DNA of 64,000 nt from the NCBI RefSeq assembly GCF_029784135.1, contig NC_073745.1:237183664-237247663 (forward strand), given 5' to 3'. The DNA comes from Toxorhynchites rutilus septentrionalis. Lineage: Eukaryota > Arthropoda > Insecta > Diptera > Culicidae. The notes under the pieces are model-generated. The model saw only the letters and a program-made list of their open reading frames with translations, was not told the DNA's origin and ran no database searches. The translations under genes and the position numbers were made by a program. Of this stretch, positions 40,300 to 51,960 are shown piece after piece (the first letter of the stretch is position 1; each line of letters opens with the position of its first letter).

Positions 40300-43200
40300 C
40301 AAATACGTTTCTGATGCAGGAACATGTGGAATTTCCTCGAATATATAAAAGCCCAACGCACTTCTCCACCAAGTCTAACGGTTGTTGAGTCTTCAAATTA
40401 ATGAATTTGTCATAATAATTTCGATTTGTAGTGATGTAAGAGTATCCCCTCTCAGACTAACAGTTGTAAGTTTGTTCTCAATCTCAATGAAAATAATTGA
40501 TTTGAATGAACGTCGTGCTTTTATCTTGGCGCCATTAGGATTATTTAGAATAATCGATCTCCTTGTGTAGATGTCCAAAATACTTGCAACATTTCCAACT
40601 TCCGTCTACAGTACGTCCCACCGTTCAGTACTTCACATTAGATGATCCGTGATTTGCCGTAATTCATATGTGACAATTGATACAGTACGCCAATAGCGTC
40701 AGCTCGAAAATGTCAATACTGCAATCTATTCATTATTTTTGATAAATCACTAAACGAACCGTTGAGCTTACAGAGCACGCATACTTGCTAATGAAACTAT
40801 TCATGGCCTCTCGCTAGAGTTCCTTGGTCTGAATAATTTACAATTAAATGCACTTCTCTCGTCATCCTTACAGGCCCGTTAAACTGTAGTGGTGTGGCAT
40901 CGCCATCACGGTTGAAGCTTTATTTCTCGCTTCCATCATTGAATACCTGCACTGGTTTCATGAGTGTCGACACGGCTCATACGTCGTCATTATTGTTTCT
41001 GCCTTTCCACAACTAGCAACTGTGGTGTCGTATTATAGTGTTGAGAAAGACGGGACAATTTTTCACATAAACCAGGATAAGCCTTGGGATTTGTCGTGAA
41101 ATCGAACATATATTTCAAATACTTGAACATTTTTCCAAGTGCTGTGGAACGAAACAAGATTTCGTACATTTCAAGTGAGAACAGTGCGTAGTTTTTGGTT
41201 TTTTTTTTCTTCGACCGATGCCCCACTGTAAAAATCAAGGAGAGAATAATGACAACATCTTCTAATTAGTGATTTTATCGATCCAAGATTGAAAATTGGT
41301 TGCACGCTCTAGAAAAAAAAATATTGTTAAGAGAATTCGTTTGCCAGAGGGCGAAAGGTTCATTGATTGCCAGACATACTGGTGGCGAGAAGAAAAAGAA
41401 GCCTCCCCAAGACTGGAACTGGTATAAGGAGAAAGTAAACGAAGAACGTAAACAAAAACATAAAATTCATAGAAACACAAAGGAGATGAAAAACTTGCGC
41501 TGGCAATAATAACACAACAAGAGTGTATTGCATTTAGCTGGTGTGAGTGAGAATATTGTGGACAAAGAATTGAAAGTGACATCTGTTAGCCACAGAGCCG
41601 ACTATTTGAATTTGACAGGTCGTGAATATTTTCGACACACAAACAGACGGAGGCGAACGAGCTGGGCTTGTAAAAACAAGGACTGTATTGTTGAATGGGC
41701 TGAGTGATTCCAGCGGAAACTAATAGTGCTGTTACGTAGATGTTTGCGTGGATGACCTGACGTATTCACCAATACATTGTTGACCCTGATCAGCTGTGAA
41801 GTAGTAGAGCGTATTTTTTTTTTCTAGCAGTTGATCGTGTACCGTTGTCGTAGTTGCTTCTGCCGTCAGTGTAGTATTATTAATACATTAGAAACTGCAG
41901 CAGCGAAGAGGAGTAGGAGGACTAATAAAGCGAGTAGGAGCAGTTACAGAAAGGTAGAGTATTATTATTAAAGCGAAAAAAATATTACATATGGCTGCTA
42001 GTGATTTATATATTTTTTGTTTTGGTTGCTGCCCTTCTCGACGTCTAGAAAGTTTGTTACCCTCCTAATTCCAAGTGCCAAAACCTTTCTCGATTAGGAA
42101 CGAAAGCTGGGATTTCAACTAATTCACTGTTGTGGTAAGTGCTTCGATTTATCTGTAGGTTTGTAAAGTGCACCTTTTCAGGCACTATTTGTAACAACCC
42201 AATAAGTCACGTATGGAATCATTGAGTATGTCCCCGTTCGGAACCGGACTCGAACAACCAGGAACACTAGGGGCTCTTTTGAACAGTCAGTCGGCCAGCC
42301 ATATTTTCTTTCGCTGGTTTTCTTTTTCGTTAGTCTTATTTTCCTGTCACTTGTTCAGTTCTGACTATATCTTGCTGACAGTGGGAAAATCATACAAAGA
42401 GCATAGGAGAAGTGCACAAAATCGATTCTGATTGCAGCGCGATTTGTGCAGGGTGAGTTGGAGTTTCGCTGGTGTCGAGAGTTCTTCTTTGTTGTCGCCG
42501 CTAATCGCATCTTACACGGTCTATTTTTTCAGGGTTTGTGTGTGTATGTATGTGAGACTTGTGTGACTAGACGTGAGCTCTTCCATTAAAAGTCACAATT
42601 CATCTGGTAATAATATACATCATAGTTCAAAACAACTCTTCTCTTCTATATTGCCAGCAAGGGCAATAAGCGAATGAATATTTTTGAAAGATACATCAAA
42701 TAACTAAAAAGTTTGTTGGAATAGTTCAATCATCATATATTCAAGGACACGGGGATTCAGTAATCAGGGAAGTTCTTAGGTTTTTTTTCCGGAATTTACT
42801 CGAACAACAAATAGTCGCGAGCTACAAATTTTGTTTGTATCAATTCCATTGATTGGAAGGAAAGTTCCTGCACTATATATTTATTCTTTTCAAACACATT
42901 CGTTCATTTAGAAAATGAAAAGATTTTGGATTCATTGCTTGAAATCCTACTCTTTCGGGGTGATCCAATTATCACGCCAGGCTATGAGGCTTTCGTCAAA
43001 AGTGAATCGATCTTCCGTCAGGATCTGGAACATCATCCTGAACAGTTCTGAACTTTTCAGAATAATTTTTATTACATGGGGATTCACTGAATCAATCGAC
43101 CTATCATATTGTTCCTAATTTTGATTGGGTTTGATTACAATCTTCTATCAATAATTATTCGAATTCGGCTTCTTCAAATTTCTTGGGTGTGTGTTGAATA

Positions 43201-43347
43201 TTTTTGTCCTTCATGTCAAAATTATCTTTTCTAAACAATATTTGCGAGTTTTATTCGATGGAGGATGTTCACCGTAAACGTCCACAGGAAAACAAAGATT
43301 TATAAAATTGTGTGATGAAATTTCTTACAAATCTACATATTTAATTA
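40300..43347. other. Unassigned; possible promoter/5' exon near 41870-42134
   Basis: From about 41820 the sequence becomes purine-rich with GTAGGAGGA-type words. It has TCAGTG at 41872 and a good donor, GTAAGT, at 42135. This could be an untranslated first exon of a downstream + strand gene such as WDR26, but nothing ties the two together. An open frame at 42213-42431 starts MESLSMSPFGTG and lacks any domain. Confidence 0.3.
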
Positions 43348-43530
43348 TATTAGGCTGTCAAAAAAGTCCTGCGGTATTTCCGCGAGGTGTCGTTGTAAGC
43401 GCGTAATTCTAGTTGTATTCATTGTTGAGTCATACTATAGCTTGTTGGAAAGGTATTTTTGCGCGCTATAATATAGTCCTTGACAGTGTTTTGTTTGGTT
43501 AAGTCGTTCGTGAGTTATAGTGTCGCAAAT

Positions 43531-44610
43531 ATGGAGCAAAATAAAGAGAAAATCCGACATATTTTACAGTACTACTCAAATGCATCTGCATCTCAAACTG
43601 CCAATAAAATTTGTGCAGTTTATGGACCCGATACAGTTTCCATTTCCACCGCAAAACGATGGTTTCAACGTTTTCGTTCTGGTGTAGAGGTCGTCGAAGA
43701 TGCGCCACGCTCCGGAAGGCCTGTCGTCGAAAATTGCGACAAAATCGCGGAATTAGCCGAGAAAGACCGGCATAGTAGCAGCCGTAGCATCGGTCAAGAG
43801 CTGGGGATAAGTCATCAAACCGTTATTAACCATTTGAAGAAGCTTGGATTCACAAAGAAGCTCGATGTATGGGTGCCACACACGTTGACGCAAAAAAAAT
43901 CTTTGACCATATCGACGCATGTGAATCGCTGCTGAATCGCAACAAAATCGACCCGTTTCTTAAGCGGATGGTGACTGGCGATGAAAAGTGGGTCACTTAT
44001 GACAACGTGAAGCGCAAACGGTCGTGGTCGAAGCCCGCTGAAGCGGCTCAGACGGTGGCCAAGCCCTCATTAACGGCCAGGAAGATTCTGTTGTGTGTTT
44101 GGTGGGATTGTCAAGGAATAATCTATTATGAGCTGCTTCCCTATGGCCAAACGCTCAATTCGGACCTGTACTGCCAACAACTGGACCGCTTGAAGGTAGC
44201 ACTCATGAAGAAGAGGCCATCTTTGATAAACAGAGGCCGCATTGTCTTCCATCAGGACAACGCCAGGCCACACACTTCTTTGGTGACGCGCCAGAAGCTC
44301 CGGGAGCTCGGATGGGAGGTTCTTTTGCATCCGCCGTATAGTCCGGACCTTGCACCAAGTGACTATCACCTGTTTTTGTCCATGGCGAACGAGCTAGGTA
44401 GTCAGAAGTTAGCCACAAAAGAGGCCTGTGAAAATTGACTATCCGAGTTTTTTTGCCAATAAGGAAGCGAGCTTCTATAACAGGGGTATTGTAGAGGCGA
44501 ATGAACTGCAAAGTTTAAAGCCTCTTAAAAACAAAGAAGGAAGGGGTATTATGAAGTTGGCATCTCGTTGGGAACAAGTCATCGAACAAAACGGCGCATA
44601 TTTGACTTAA
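43531..44610 (+). pseudogene. Mariner transposase (DD34D) with few lesions
   Basis: Starts MEQNKEKIRHILQYYSNASA and reads through both helix-turn-helix motifs and WVPHTLTQK. A one-base shift at an A run (about 43893-43900) moves it to the frame with VTGDEKW, HQDNARPHTS and YSPDLAPSDYH; all three catalytic aspartates are present with DD34D spacing. A TGA replaces the expected tryptophan codon at about 44437, and an extra T in a run near 44448 shifts the frame again. The end ...QNGAYLT follows, with a 51-bp insertion at 44491-44541. It is recently dead. Confidence 0.9.
44491..44541. mobile_element. 51-bp insertion within the mariner transposase, 9-bp direct repeats
   Basis: AGGGGTATT occurs at 44482-44490 and 44542-44550. 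The 51 bases between interrupt the usual mariner ending (RGIMKLASRWEQV). The inserted sequence matches the GAGGCGAATGAACTG...TTTAAAGCCTCT module of the repeats at 547-610 (inverted) and 24240-24300. Insert plus duplication is 60 bp, so the frame is kept. Confidence 0.75.
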
Positions 44611-44764
44611 AACAGATGATTGTAACTAATTTTATGAACAAATGAAAATTAAAAAAAAATACCGCAGGACTTTTTTGACAGCCTAATATTTTCTTCATTT
44701 TCTTCATGAAAGTGATAAATCTGTTGTGTTCCAATCAGCGACGTAGTGAGGGTAGATATATGAC

Positions 44765-47560
44765 ATAAAACCTTTAGCGGTGGTAATTGTTGAAACACAT
44801 TTGGCTGACGATGTTAATCTATGTTTATACTCTCTTCTTGGATACCAGATGATTAATTGCATATCACATTCGAAACATACTGGTGGTGTTACCATATATG
44901 TGAAAAATGGACATTTGGTAGAGTTAATTAAAAACGATAAGAAAAATGGAAACTGGTTCCTTGCAATAAAAATTAGAGCAGGAAATCAGAAGTTACTTGT
45001 TGGCGGCGTGTATCATTCTCCTAGTTACGGTGATAACGAATTCTTGAGAATACTTGAGCATGAATGGCTTTCAGATGCGATGAATGATGGTATCGAAAAT
45101 ATAATTTGTGGTGATTTCAATACAAATTATAACAGTATGTAAGAGAGTCGTGAGTTGAGACGAGTGGCAGACGTGTGCGGTTTAAAGCAGTATGTTGTAC
45201 AAGACACCCGAGTATCCCAACTAAGTAGCACAAAGATAGATTTAGTTTTTTATTATCATGAAAACTGCGAGACAAATGTTTTACATGATTATAGAATTTC
45301 AGATCATGAGACTATTTGTGTTATATCAGATAGCAATTTTCTTCCAGACACTCAAAATGAACAAGTTTCGGTTTAATAATGGGTTCATTATAATCAGGCG
45401 AGTCTTTGCAATTTATTAAGACAAAGTTTGTCTATTTCCTCTACTGTCGGAAGCGATATTCATGGTGAAGCGAGAACATTTGATGAAATCTTAGAAAAAA
45501 GTGTATCGCAACTAATAGATATCAAAATCGTTACAACACATCCAGTAAACAGCTGGCATTCCAATCATTTGGCTAGCCTAAAGTGTCGTCGTGATTGGTT
45601 GTGTGGTAAGCATAGACAAGATAGAACAACGCGAAACTGGAATAATTTTGTTGCTGCTAGAAATCTATATTCGAGGGCGCTGAGAGAGGCAAAAAATACA
45701 ATGTTTCAAGAAGAATTGGAATTAAATAAATATGACGGAAAAAAAATATGGAAAACAATTAAAAAACTACTGAATTCCGAGACGACGAAACCGAATATAA
45801 TGAACTTTAATAGTATAGAAATAACATACGAACAAGAAATTGCGAATCGATTGAATGAGTATTTTGTTGATAACATGATTGAAATACATGAAAGCATTCC
45901 TCCATGTCAGACAGTGTTAGTGTCCAATGTGAAGACGATCAACATTTGAGGAATTTCTCATTGGTTACAAATGATGAACTCAACGAATTAATAATGAATT
46001 TGAAACGTATATCAGGAATTGGAAATGTGTCAACCCAAGTGTTCAGAGACGCGTCGTTAGTTATGAATGGTATGTTGTTGAAAATCGTAAATGAAAGTCT
46101 TCGATGCGGTGTAGTCCCAGAACCGTGGAAAGAATCGATAGTAATACCTATCCCGAGAGTGACTAACACTACTGATGCAAAGCTACACAGACCCATAAAT
46201 ATGTTGAGACTGCAAGAAAAAATTTTAGAGCTGTGTGTGAAGAAGCAGTTTCTGGAATTTACAACAGAAAAGGCATTCCAGAACAATCAGGCTTCCGAAA
46301 GAATCATTCTACTGAGACTGCGATAAACTTAATATTACGCAAATGGAAGTCTAATATAGAGAATGGAAAATACATGGTAGCAGTGTTCTTGGATTTCAAA
46401 ACAGCTTTTGAAATTGTTGATAGACAGAAGCTTCTTCAGGTATTACAGAACATAGGAATTGTTGGTGTGGTTTTGCATTGGTTTACAAGCTATTTGAATA
46501 ATAGAAGTGAAAGAACTAGATTTGGAAATACTACATCGGATCGAAGACTAAATGATTTAGGTGTTCCTCAAGGTAGTGTGTTAGGTCCTTTGTTGTTCAT
46601 TCTGTATATTAATGACATGAAATGTCATACAGGAAGAGGTGTTTTGAAATTGTTTGCCGATGACTCTACAATTTATTGGGTGAATGATGACGTGTCTACA
46701 GCAATGGCGGAGGCAAACGAAGACTTGAAAATAATTACGGAGAATTTGAAAATGATGAGGCTTTGTCTGAATCTTTCCAAGACTTACCTATGTTAATGGA
46801 TGGTGTAATGCTTGAACGAGTGAAAATTGTTAAATATCTAGGTGTGCAAGTCGACGAGAAGCGAACGCTCATTGAACATGTTGACTACGTTATAAAAAAG
46901 GTGGCTGTTAAATATGATGTGCTTTGCCGGATAAATAGGTATCCAACATTCGAATCTAAGGTGACGTATGCAAGGTCTGTTATAATGCCACATTGTGATG
47001 ATTGTGCTACAGTATTGCTACATGCTTCAGATACGCAACTACAAAGACTGCAACGTTTACAAAATAAGATAATGAGAGTGGTTCTTAGATGTAGTAGGTA
47101 CACGCCAAGTGTTACGATGTTGGATATGCTTCAATGGTTGTCCGTACGATAAAGGACTGTCCGAAATTTCCTGATTTTTATTCATAAAATGAAATTCGAA
47201 TTACTACCTGATTATTTAATGGAAAATGTCGAATATGGAAGAGACGTGCACTCTCATAACACCAGGAGAACAGCTGACTTTAGATTACCATATCTTACAA
47301 AAACAACGACACAACGATCACTTTTCTATCGTGGACTACAAATTTACAACACATAACCTCAAGACGCTAAAAAATGACAAATATCGCACAATTCAAAAAG
47401 ACAACAATTGACATCGTTAAAAAAATTATTCACTACTGACATGAATGTCACCGATGGCCATACGCGAGAGTAGACGCAACGAGAAATATAATACCGGAAA
47501 AACAAAATCGACAACATCAAGTAATATAACATTGAAAAACAAATTATCTACGAGATAGTC
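44765..47560 (+). pseudogene. Non-LTR retrotransposon (CR1/Jockey-like), frame-broken
   Basis: In order: apurinic endonuclease pieces (VETHLADDV, GGVTIYVKNG, NIICGDFNTNYNS at 45095-45137, SDHETI at 45300), a linker, then reverse transcriptase (RPINML near 46190, FLDFKTAFEIVD near 46390, GVPQGSVLGPLLFILYINDM near 46560, KLFADDSTIYW near 46650). A C-terminal YGRDVHSHNTRR-type tail follows near 47230. At least six frame changes separate the pieces and the 5' end is missing. The YADD-type catalytic box is FADD, normal for these clades. Confidence 0.85.
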
Positions 47561-47834
47561 AGTCCCTCCCACTCTAAAAGAAGCGTATGGGGTGGAGGTA
47601 GGACCCAAAAAAATAAAAGGGCCTTTGGGACCATCACAGAAAAAAAAGATAGTGCCCCCGGCAAACTATGGAAATTGTGCCCCAAAAAAATACCATTTTA
47701 TACGATTTTTTCACTAACTTTGAGTTTTTGATTATTTTGAGAAAGCTTCTCCCTTATACCAAAGTTCACTTTGAGCAGTTTATCCGTATCTAGAAGGTTA
47801 AGAAAAATCATTACCAGCTTCGCTTATTCTCTAG

Positions 47835-48040
47835 TCAAATCTTTGCCTTGGGTGCTTTAACTGGAGCAAAATGATCCTTAATTGCATTTAAATCAAGATC
47901 TGCTAACGATTCATTTTCGATCGAAGAAATTGCCAATCCATTGAGTCGGTCTTGATTCATTTTAGAACGCAGATAATTTTCAATCAATTTACGATTGCTG
48001 AAACTGTGTTCGCACGATGCGCGGTCTGTGCCATTTTTAC
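47835..48040 (-). pseudogene. hAT transposase C-terminal dimerisation region
   Basis: The - strand reads CEHSFSNRKLIENYLRSKMNQDRL followed by NGLAISSIENESLADLDLNAI and a stop at 47837-47835, the conserved hATC tail (xxSFSxLKLIKxYLRSxMxxxRLxxLAxLSIE). This type resembles ZMYM/TTF-domain hAT transposases. Upstream parts are replaced by the element at 48166. The GTGCCCCCGGCAAAC words near 47655 and 50060 are probably its terminal regions. Confidence 0.72.
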
Positions 48041-48574
48041 TTTAGTGTAAACCAGACTAGAAAACTCTTTCATTCCAGCACAAAAGTTGCTCAAAAATTA
48101 CCTTTCAATAACACAGACATTGTTTAGAAGTATGCGTTCTTTTAATGCAGGTTAAGAAATATAGTGTGTTTCAGTTAGAATTTGGTCGCTTATTTTTATT
48201 CACTCCAGCGCCCCTAGTTGTCACATCGAGAAACTATTGACAGTTTTTTGATCTGGGTGGTTTGTTTATTCAGTAGAACAGAATTCGTCAAGATTGAAGG
48301 ATACATCCAAAAGTTATCGACGATGGAACGCGAAAGGCAAGAAAAAATTGGCACAATCACATTGAGAACCCGACGTGGTCGGGAGGAAAGATTGCAAAAT
48401 TCCTAAAATTGCCAAAATCGACTGTAAATACCGTACTTAAACGTTACCGGGAGACGTCGAACACCGATGAAAACTTGAACGAAGTGAAAGAAATGTTGCT
48501 TGAAAATCGTCATACCAGCTTAAGAGAGATGTCTAGTGAATTTGGCATTGCATATGGAACAGTACAGCATATTG

Positions 48575-49090
48575 TTCGGGATTGAGACGCGTGGAAGTCA
48601 GGCTCGTTCCGAAGGACCTGGATTTTGTGCAAAAACACCATCGACAGACAGTTGCTAAATAATGCTAATGAATAATGGGCCGACAATTCTTGGATTTTGC
48701 ATGATGATAACGCGCCATCGCACCGAGCCATAATTGTACTGTATTATTTGATCAAACATCAAGTAAAAACCACCGAGAGAGCCTGATGGCCCCGCGCAAC
48801 TTTTTTTTTATTTTCCTAGTTGAAGTTGCCACTTCGTGGAAAAAGATTTCAGTCGATCGATGAGATCAAAGAGAATATTACGAGGAAACTAAAAACCATC
48901 CTTTCGTTGGCCTACCAGGGATGCATGGAGGACTGGGTCAAGTGTTGATACATGTGTGTTGCTTCAGATGAATCGTATTTTGAAAGAGATTATTAAATTA
49001 AATTAATTAATTTAAAAGAAATTAAATTTGCCTGAAATTTAACTCTTTTTTTTTATTTAAAAAATCCCGGTACTTTCTGATCATAGGGTA
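48575..49090 (+). pseudogene. Mariner 3' fragment nested in the DD37E-like element
   Basis: Pieces read LVPKDLDFVQKHHRQTV, WILHDDNAPSHRAI (second catalytic aspartate), FLFS...LKLPLRGKRFQSIDEIKENI and GCMEDWVKCW...SDESYFERDY. It ends with AAAAAATCCCGGTACTTTCT at 49064-49090, a mariner-type terminus. No matching left end is present, so the copy is 5' truncated. Confidence 0.68.
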
Positions 49091-49219
49091 CGTAAAAATG
49101 GTTTTTTAGACAAAAAGTCGGTAACAAATTTTACCTTTGTCAAGCGTAGGGTAGGTTGAAATTTGTTCACGCAGATAAGTTTGCCCCTAAGTTGATGAGT
49201 TGGCAAGGGATCTGTAGTT

Positions 49220-49672
49220 GTGGAACGACGACAATGGTTGTCATCACTGGGGCAAAATTACCAGGAGGAGTGTCTTCAGAACAGTATTTTGCCATTCATT
49301 CTATCACACAATGGTCCAGTGAAGCTCTGGCCTGACTTGACAAGCTGCCATTACAGCCGGGATGGCATCAAGTGGTATAAGGAGAAAAAAATCGACTTCA
49401 TTGAAAAAACTATCAATCCACCAAATTGTTCGGATTTTCGAGAGATATTGGACAATATCAAAGGCAAATTGAAGAAATGTGGCAGAACCATCAAAAATAC
49501 AATTCAAATGCACCACTTTTCCAAGAAGATAGCAAAATCACACGAAAAGTTCGAAAATTCATCCGAACAAATGACGAATAAATTTTCATATGTTTTAACC
49601 TTAAAGTTGATAAACCTACAAAATAACATTCTTCTCTTTTTTGTACGTTATTTCTATGCTGAGAAATGTTAA
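49220..49672 (+). pseudogene. DD37E-type transposase C-terminal part
   Basis: Reads YQEECLQNSILPFILSHNGP, LWPDLTSCHYSRDGIKWYKEKK and INPPNCSDFREI, then ends in lysine-rich sequence. In the intact relative at 57020 the corresponding motif ends RPIEKYW; here the glutamate region reads REILDN, so the catalytic glutamate is degraded or shifted. Confidence 0.7.
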
Positions 49673-49984
49673 AATTATTTCTATGCTGAGAAATGAATTT
49701 ATGCGACCAAATTCTAATTAAAACAGGCTTTAACTGTAAAACATCGTACGGCCATTTAAGACCTATTTCGGTGCCCCTCCGCCCCTCTGTATCAATGCAT
49801 CTGTTTTGCATTGCAGGGAGAGGCGCCTAGGTATACGTAGCAAATAATCAAAAGGGTATTGATGTAATGTGGTGTTGGGTGTTTCAATTTTGCGAAAATC
49901 AGAGAGAGGTTAATGGTTTTTTATTAATGTACGGACAGAAGCAACTGCTCATGATGGATGTTTTTTCCTCAATTAAAAGATGAA

Positions 49985-50102
49985 AAATAATAATTGGGAA
50001 ATATAATTGTAGGAAAAAAATCAAAATTCCTGGATTTTGACGCCCCAGCGGGCCAGCGCCCCCGGCAAATGCCGGGTTTGCCGCCCGCACACTACGCCAC
50101 TG
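49985..50102 (-). repeat. hAT-like terminus (CAGTGGCGTAGTG on - strand)
   Basis: The - strand begins CAGTGGCGTAGTGTGCGGGC at 50102, a common hAT terminus, followed by CGGCAAACCCGGCATTTGCC. It is probably the outer end of the hAT remnant whose C-terminus lies at 47835-48040. Confidence 0.6.
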
Positions 50103-50129
50103 GTCAAACGCTATAATACCTACAAAATT

Positions 50130-51175
50130 TTAAAGTTTCCAAAAAGTCATCCATACATCGGAAGATGGGCACTTTTACAGGGATAAAGTTTTCCTAATAA
50201 CTTTTTTTTTTAATACAACCAATCCTAATTTTGTATATAGTCAAGGTAGCGATACAGTGTATTCGACCAAGTTTTAGATCTTATTAAAATATGAACGTTT
50301 GTCGAAGACGTCAACTTTCTATCTTTTATAGTTTCTGTAATGTATAGCATTTTCGTATGGAGGCTAATGAAAAAAAAAAAGATTTACTCGTAACAAATTC
50401 TCGCGTTAGTCATGTTTCTAAATAGAAAAAAGTTTGCGATATTTACACATAAAAATGTTACATTAGTACATTAGTACAATTTTTCGAAAGAAACATGAAT
50501 AATTTTTGTTGCCCGTCTTCCGATCTATGGATGACTTTTTGGTAATTGTATGGGCTATTTATGTATATTTTTTTCTCAGAATTAAAAAAAACATATTTTT
50601 AAGAAAAAATAATTCTATTTTTTTTTTCAATTTGTTTAATATTTTTGAAACTATACATAATTTGCTACATTTCATTCTCTAACCGACATTCAGTAGTTCT
50701 TAAAGCTTTTGAGGGGGAATTTCTTTGATACTTCGAGTTCTTTTTCAGCTTTTCTTTTTGAAGAATCTTGACTCTAAAACTATAAGACCTACAAAATGAA
50801 AGTGAATGAATGAAATGTAGGGAATCATTCAAGTTATCAATCAAAAATATCAAACAAATATAAAAAAAAATAATTTAAACAAAATTATTTTGAAAATTGA
50901 TAAAGTGTTTAAACATGTTCTGAACATGAATTATACGAAAGGCCCATATAATTATAAAATTATCGCGATTGACATATTACATAAACTTTTTTCTATTTAG
51001 CAACATCTCAACATGTCAAACGCGAGTACAAAAATGTCAAAAGGAGTTTTTCAGACGTCTCCTTACAAAAAGGTCATATATTCCAAAAACTATAAAAGAT
51101 AGAACAAAAGTTTACGTTTAAAAAAATCTAAAACTTTGTCGAATACACTATATTGCTATCTTTGAATGAAATTTC
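50130..51175. repeat. Foldback-type repeat related to 7965-9600
   Basis: CATCCATACATCGGAAGATG at 50149 and an inverted CCGATCTATGGATGACTTTTT near 50520 correspond to modules in the hpo intron. AAAACTATAAAAGATAGA near 51090 matches 8948 and, inverted, 50320. AT-rich throughout, no ORF. Confidence 0.6.
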
Positions 51176-51414
51176 AATTCAAATTTAAATCAAATCAAAT
51201 CAAATTTAAATTCTTCGCGGTGAAGAAGTTCACTCAAACAGAAAATAAAATAAAGATATTCGAGATTATAGGGAAGTTTGAAATAAACAACCTTCGATAA
51301 TTCCTTGTTCATGCTACAAATGCGAAATAATAAAAAAAAGGTTTTTGAATTTTTTTTCTGAGATTGTCTACCTGTCCTATGGACAGTTTAAACAGGCGAA
51401 CGAGACGCCACTGC

Positions 51415-51606
51415 TCATCGTTCGAAAACACCATGTGCTTGTGAGCCCTCTTTGAGCGTCGAGCATGCTTTGTGCCCATAGAGAATAACCGGTCCAATTT
51501 GGGGTTTGTACATGGTGCACTTCGTACGGGTTCGGGGTTTGTTGGACCTTAAGGATTTGCGGATCCCATAGGTGCGACTTCCGTTGACTATGCGTCTTCG
51601 AATTTC
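51415..51606 (-). pseudogene. LINE reverse-transcriptase C-terminal fragment
   Basis: An uninterrupted 63-codon - strand frame reads EIRRRIVNGSRTYGIRKSLR, then KCTMYKPQIGPVILYGHKA and HGVFER before a stop. The phrase (AN)RTYxGLxKxLRS...KxTLYKTLIRPVLxYGxE is typical of RTE/Jockey-like elements between the RT thumb and the C-terminus. It lies about 350 bp upstream of the WDR26 exon, antisense. Confidence 0.72.
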
Positions 51607-51960
51607 ATGGCTGTTCTTGTTGTTGTCAGTTGTTTATTACCATTCTTTCATGTCTTTCAATTATCTGATTTGGGTTATAGGGGAAAGGATTAAATAAATT
51701 AGGAATAGAGAATTTCAGAAAAAAAAACTTCAACAAAATCTTCCTCACTCTGAACCCTTTGGGTCTTCAACAAATATTGAAAAGAAGAGCTCAACCTATC
51801 CCTCCTTTGTTCTCTTCAGGGGTTTAACGGGAGGGTGGCCTTTTACTGACTTCTATTGGAATCATGAAAAAATTCCGAAAATTATTTTTCCAAACATTCA
51901 TCTTGAACCATCTTGACGCCCATGTTCTTAACCACACATCTTTTTTTCTTTCTTCCGCAG

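Larger units (their letters stand above)
43350..44686 (+). mobile_element. Mariner element, nearly intact
   Basis: TTAGGCTGTCAAAAAAGTCC, continuing CTGCGGTATTT, is matched by the inverted AAATACCGCAGGAC...TTTTTTGACAGCCTAA at the right end. TA flanks both sides (43348-43349 and 44687-44688). At 1337 bp it is full length for mariner plus about 60 bp. The terminal repeats are nearly perfect, suggesting a fairly recent insertion. It is unrelated in its ends to the mariner at 21090. Confidence 0.93.
48166..49725 (+). mobile_element. Degenerate DD37E-like element with nested mariner fragment
   Basis: TGTTTCAGTTAGAATTTGGT at 48166 and its inverted partner at 49703-49725 form the ends. The + strand codes for an N-terminal helix-turn-helix region (IAKFLKLPKSTVNTVLKRY near 48400; SLREMSSEFGIAYGTVQHI near 48520) and a C-terminal catalytic part (VKLWPDLTSCHYSRDGIKWY near 49315). 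Between them sits a different mariner fragment at 48575-49090. No intact transposase remains. Confidence 0.75.

Noticed and set aside
42213..42431. Open frame MESLSMSPFGTGLEQPG as a gene
   Set aside because: It is short and lacks homology or splice support; the second half is hydrophobic translation of T-rich DNA.
44776..47411. Series of + strand ORFs as separate host genes
   Set aside because: They are consecutive pieces of one frame-broken LINE (endonuclease, then reverse transcriptase).
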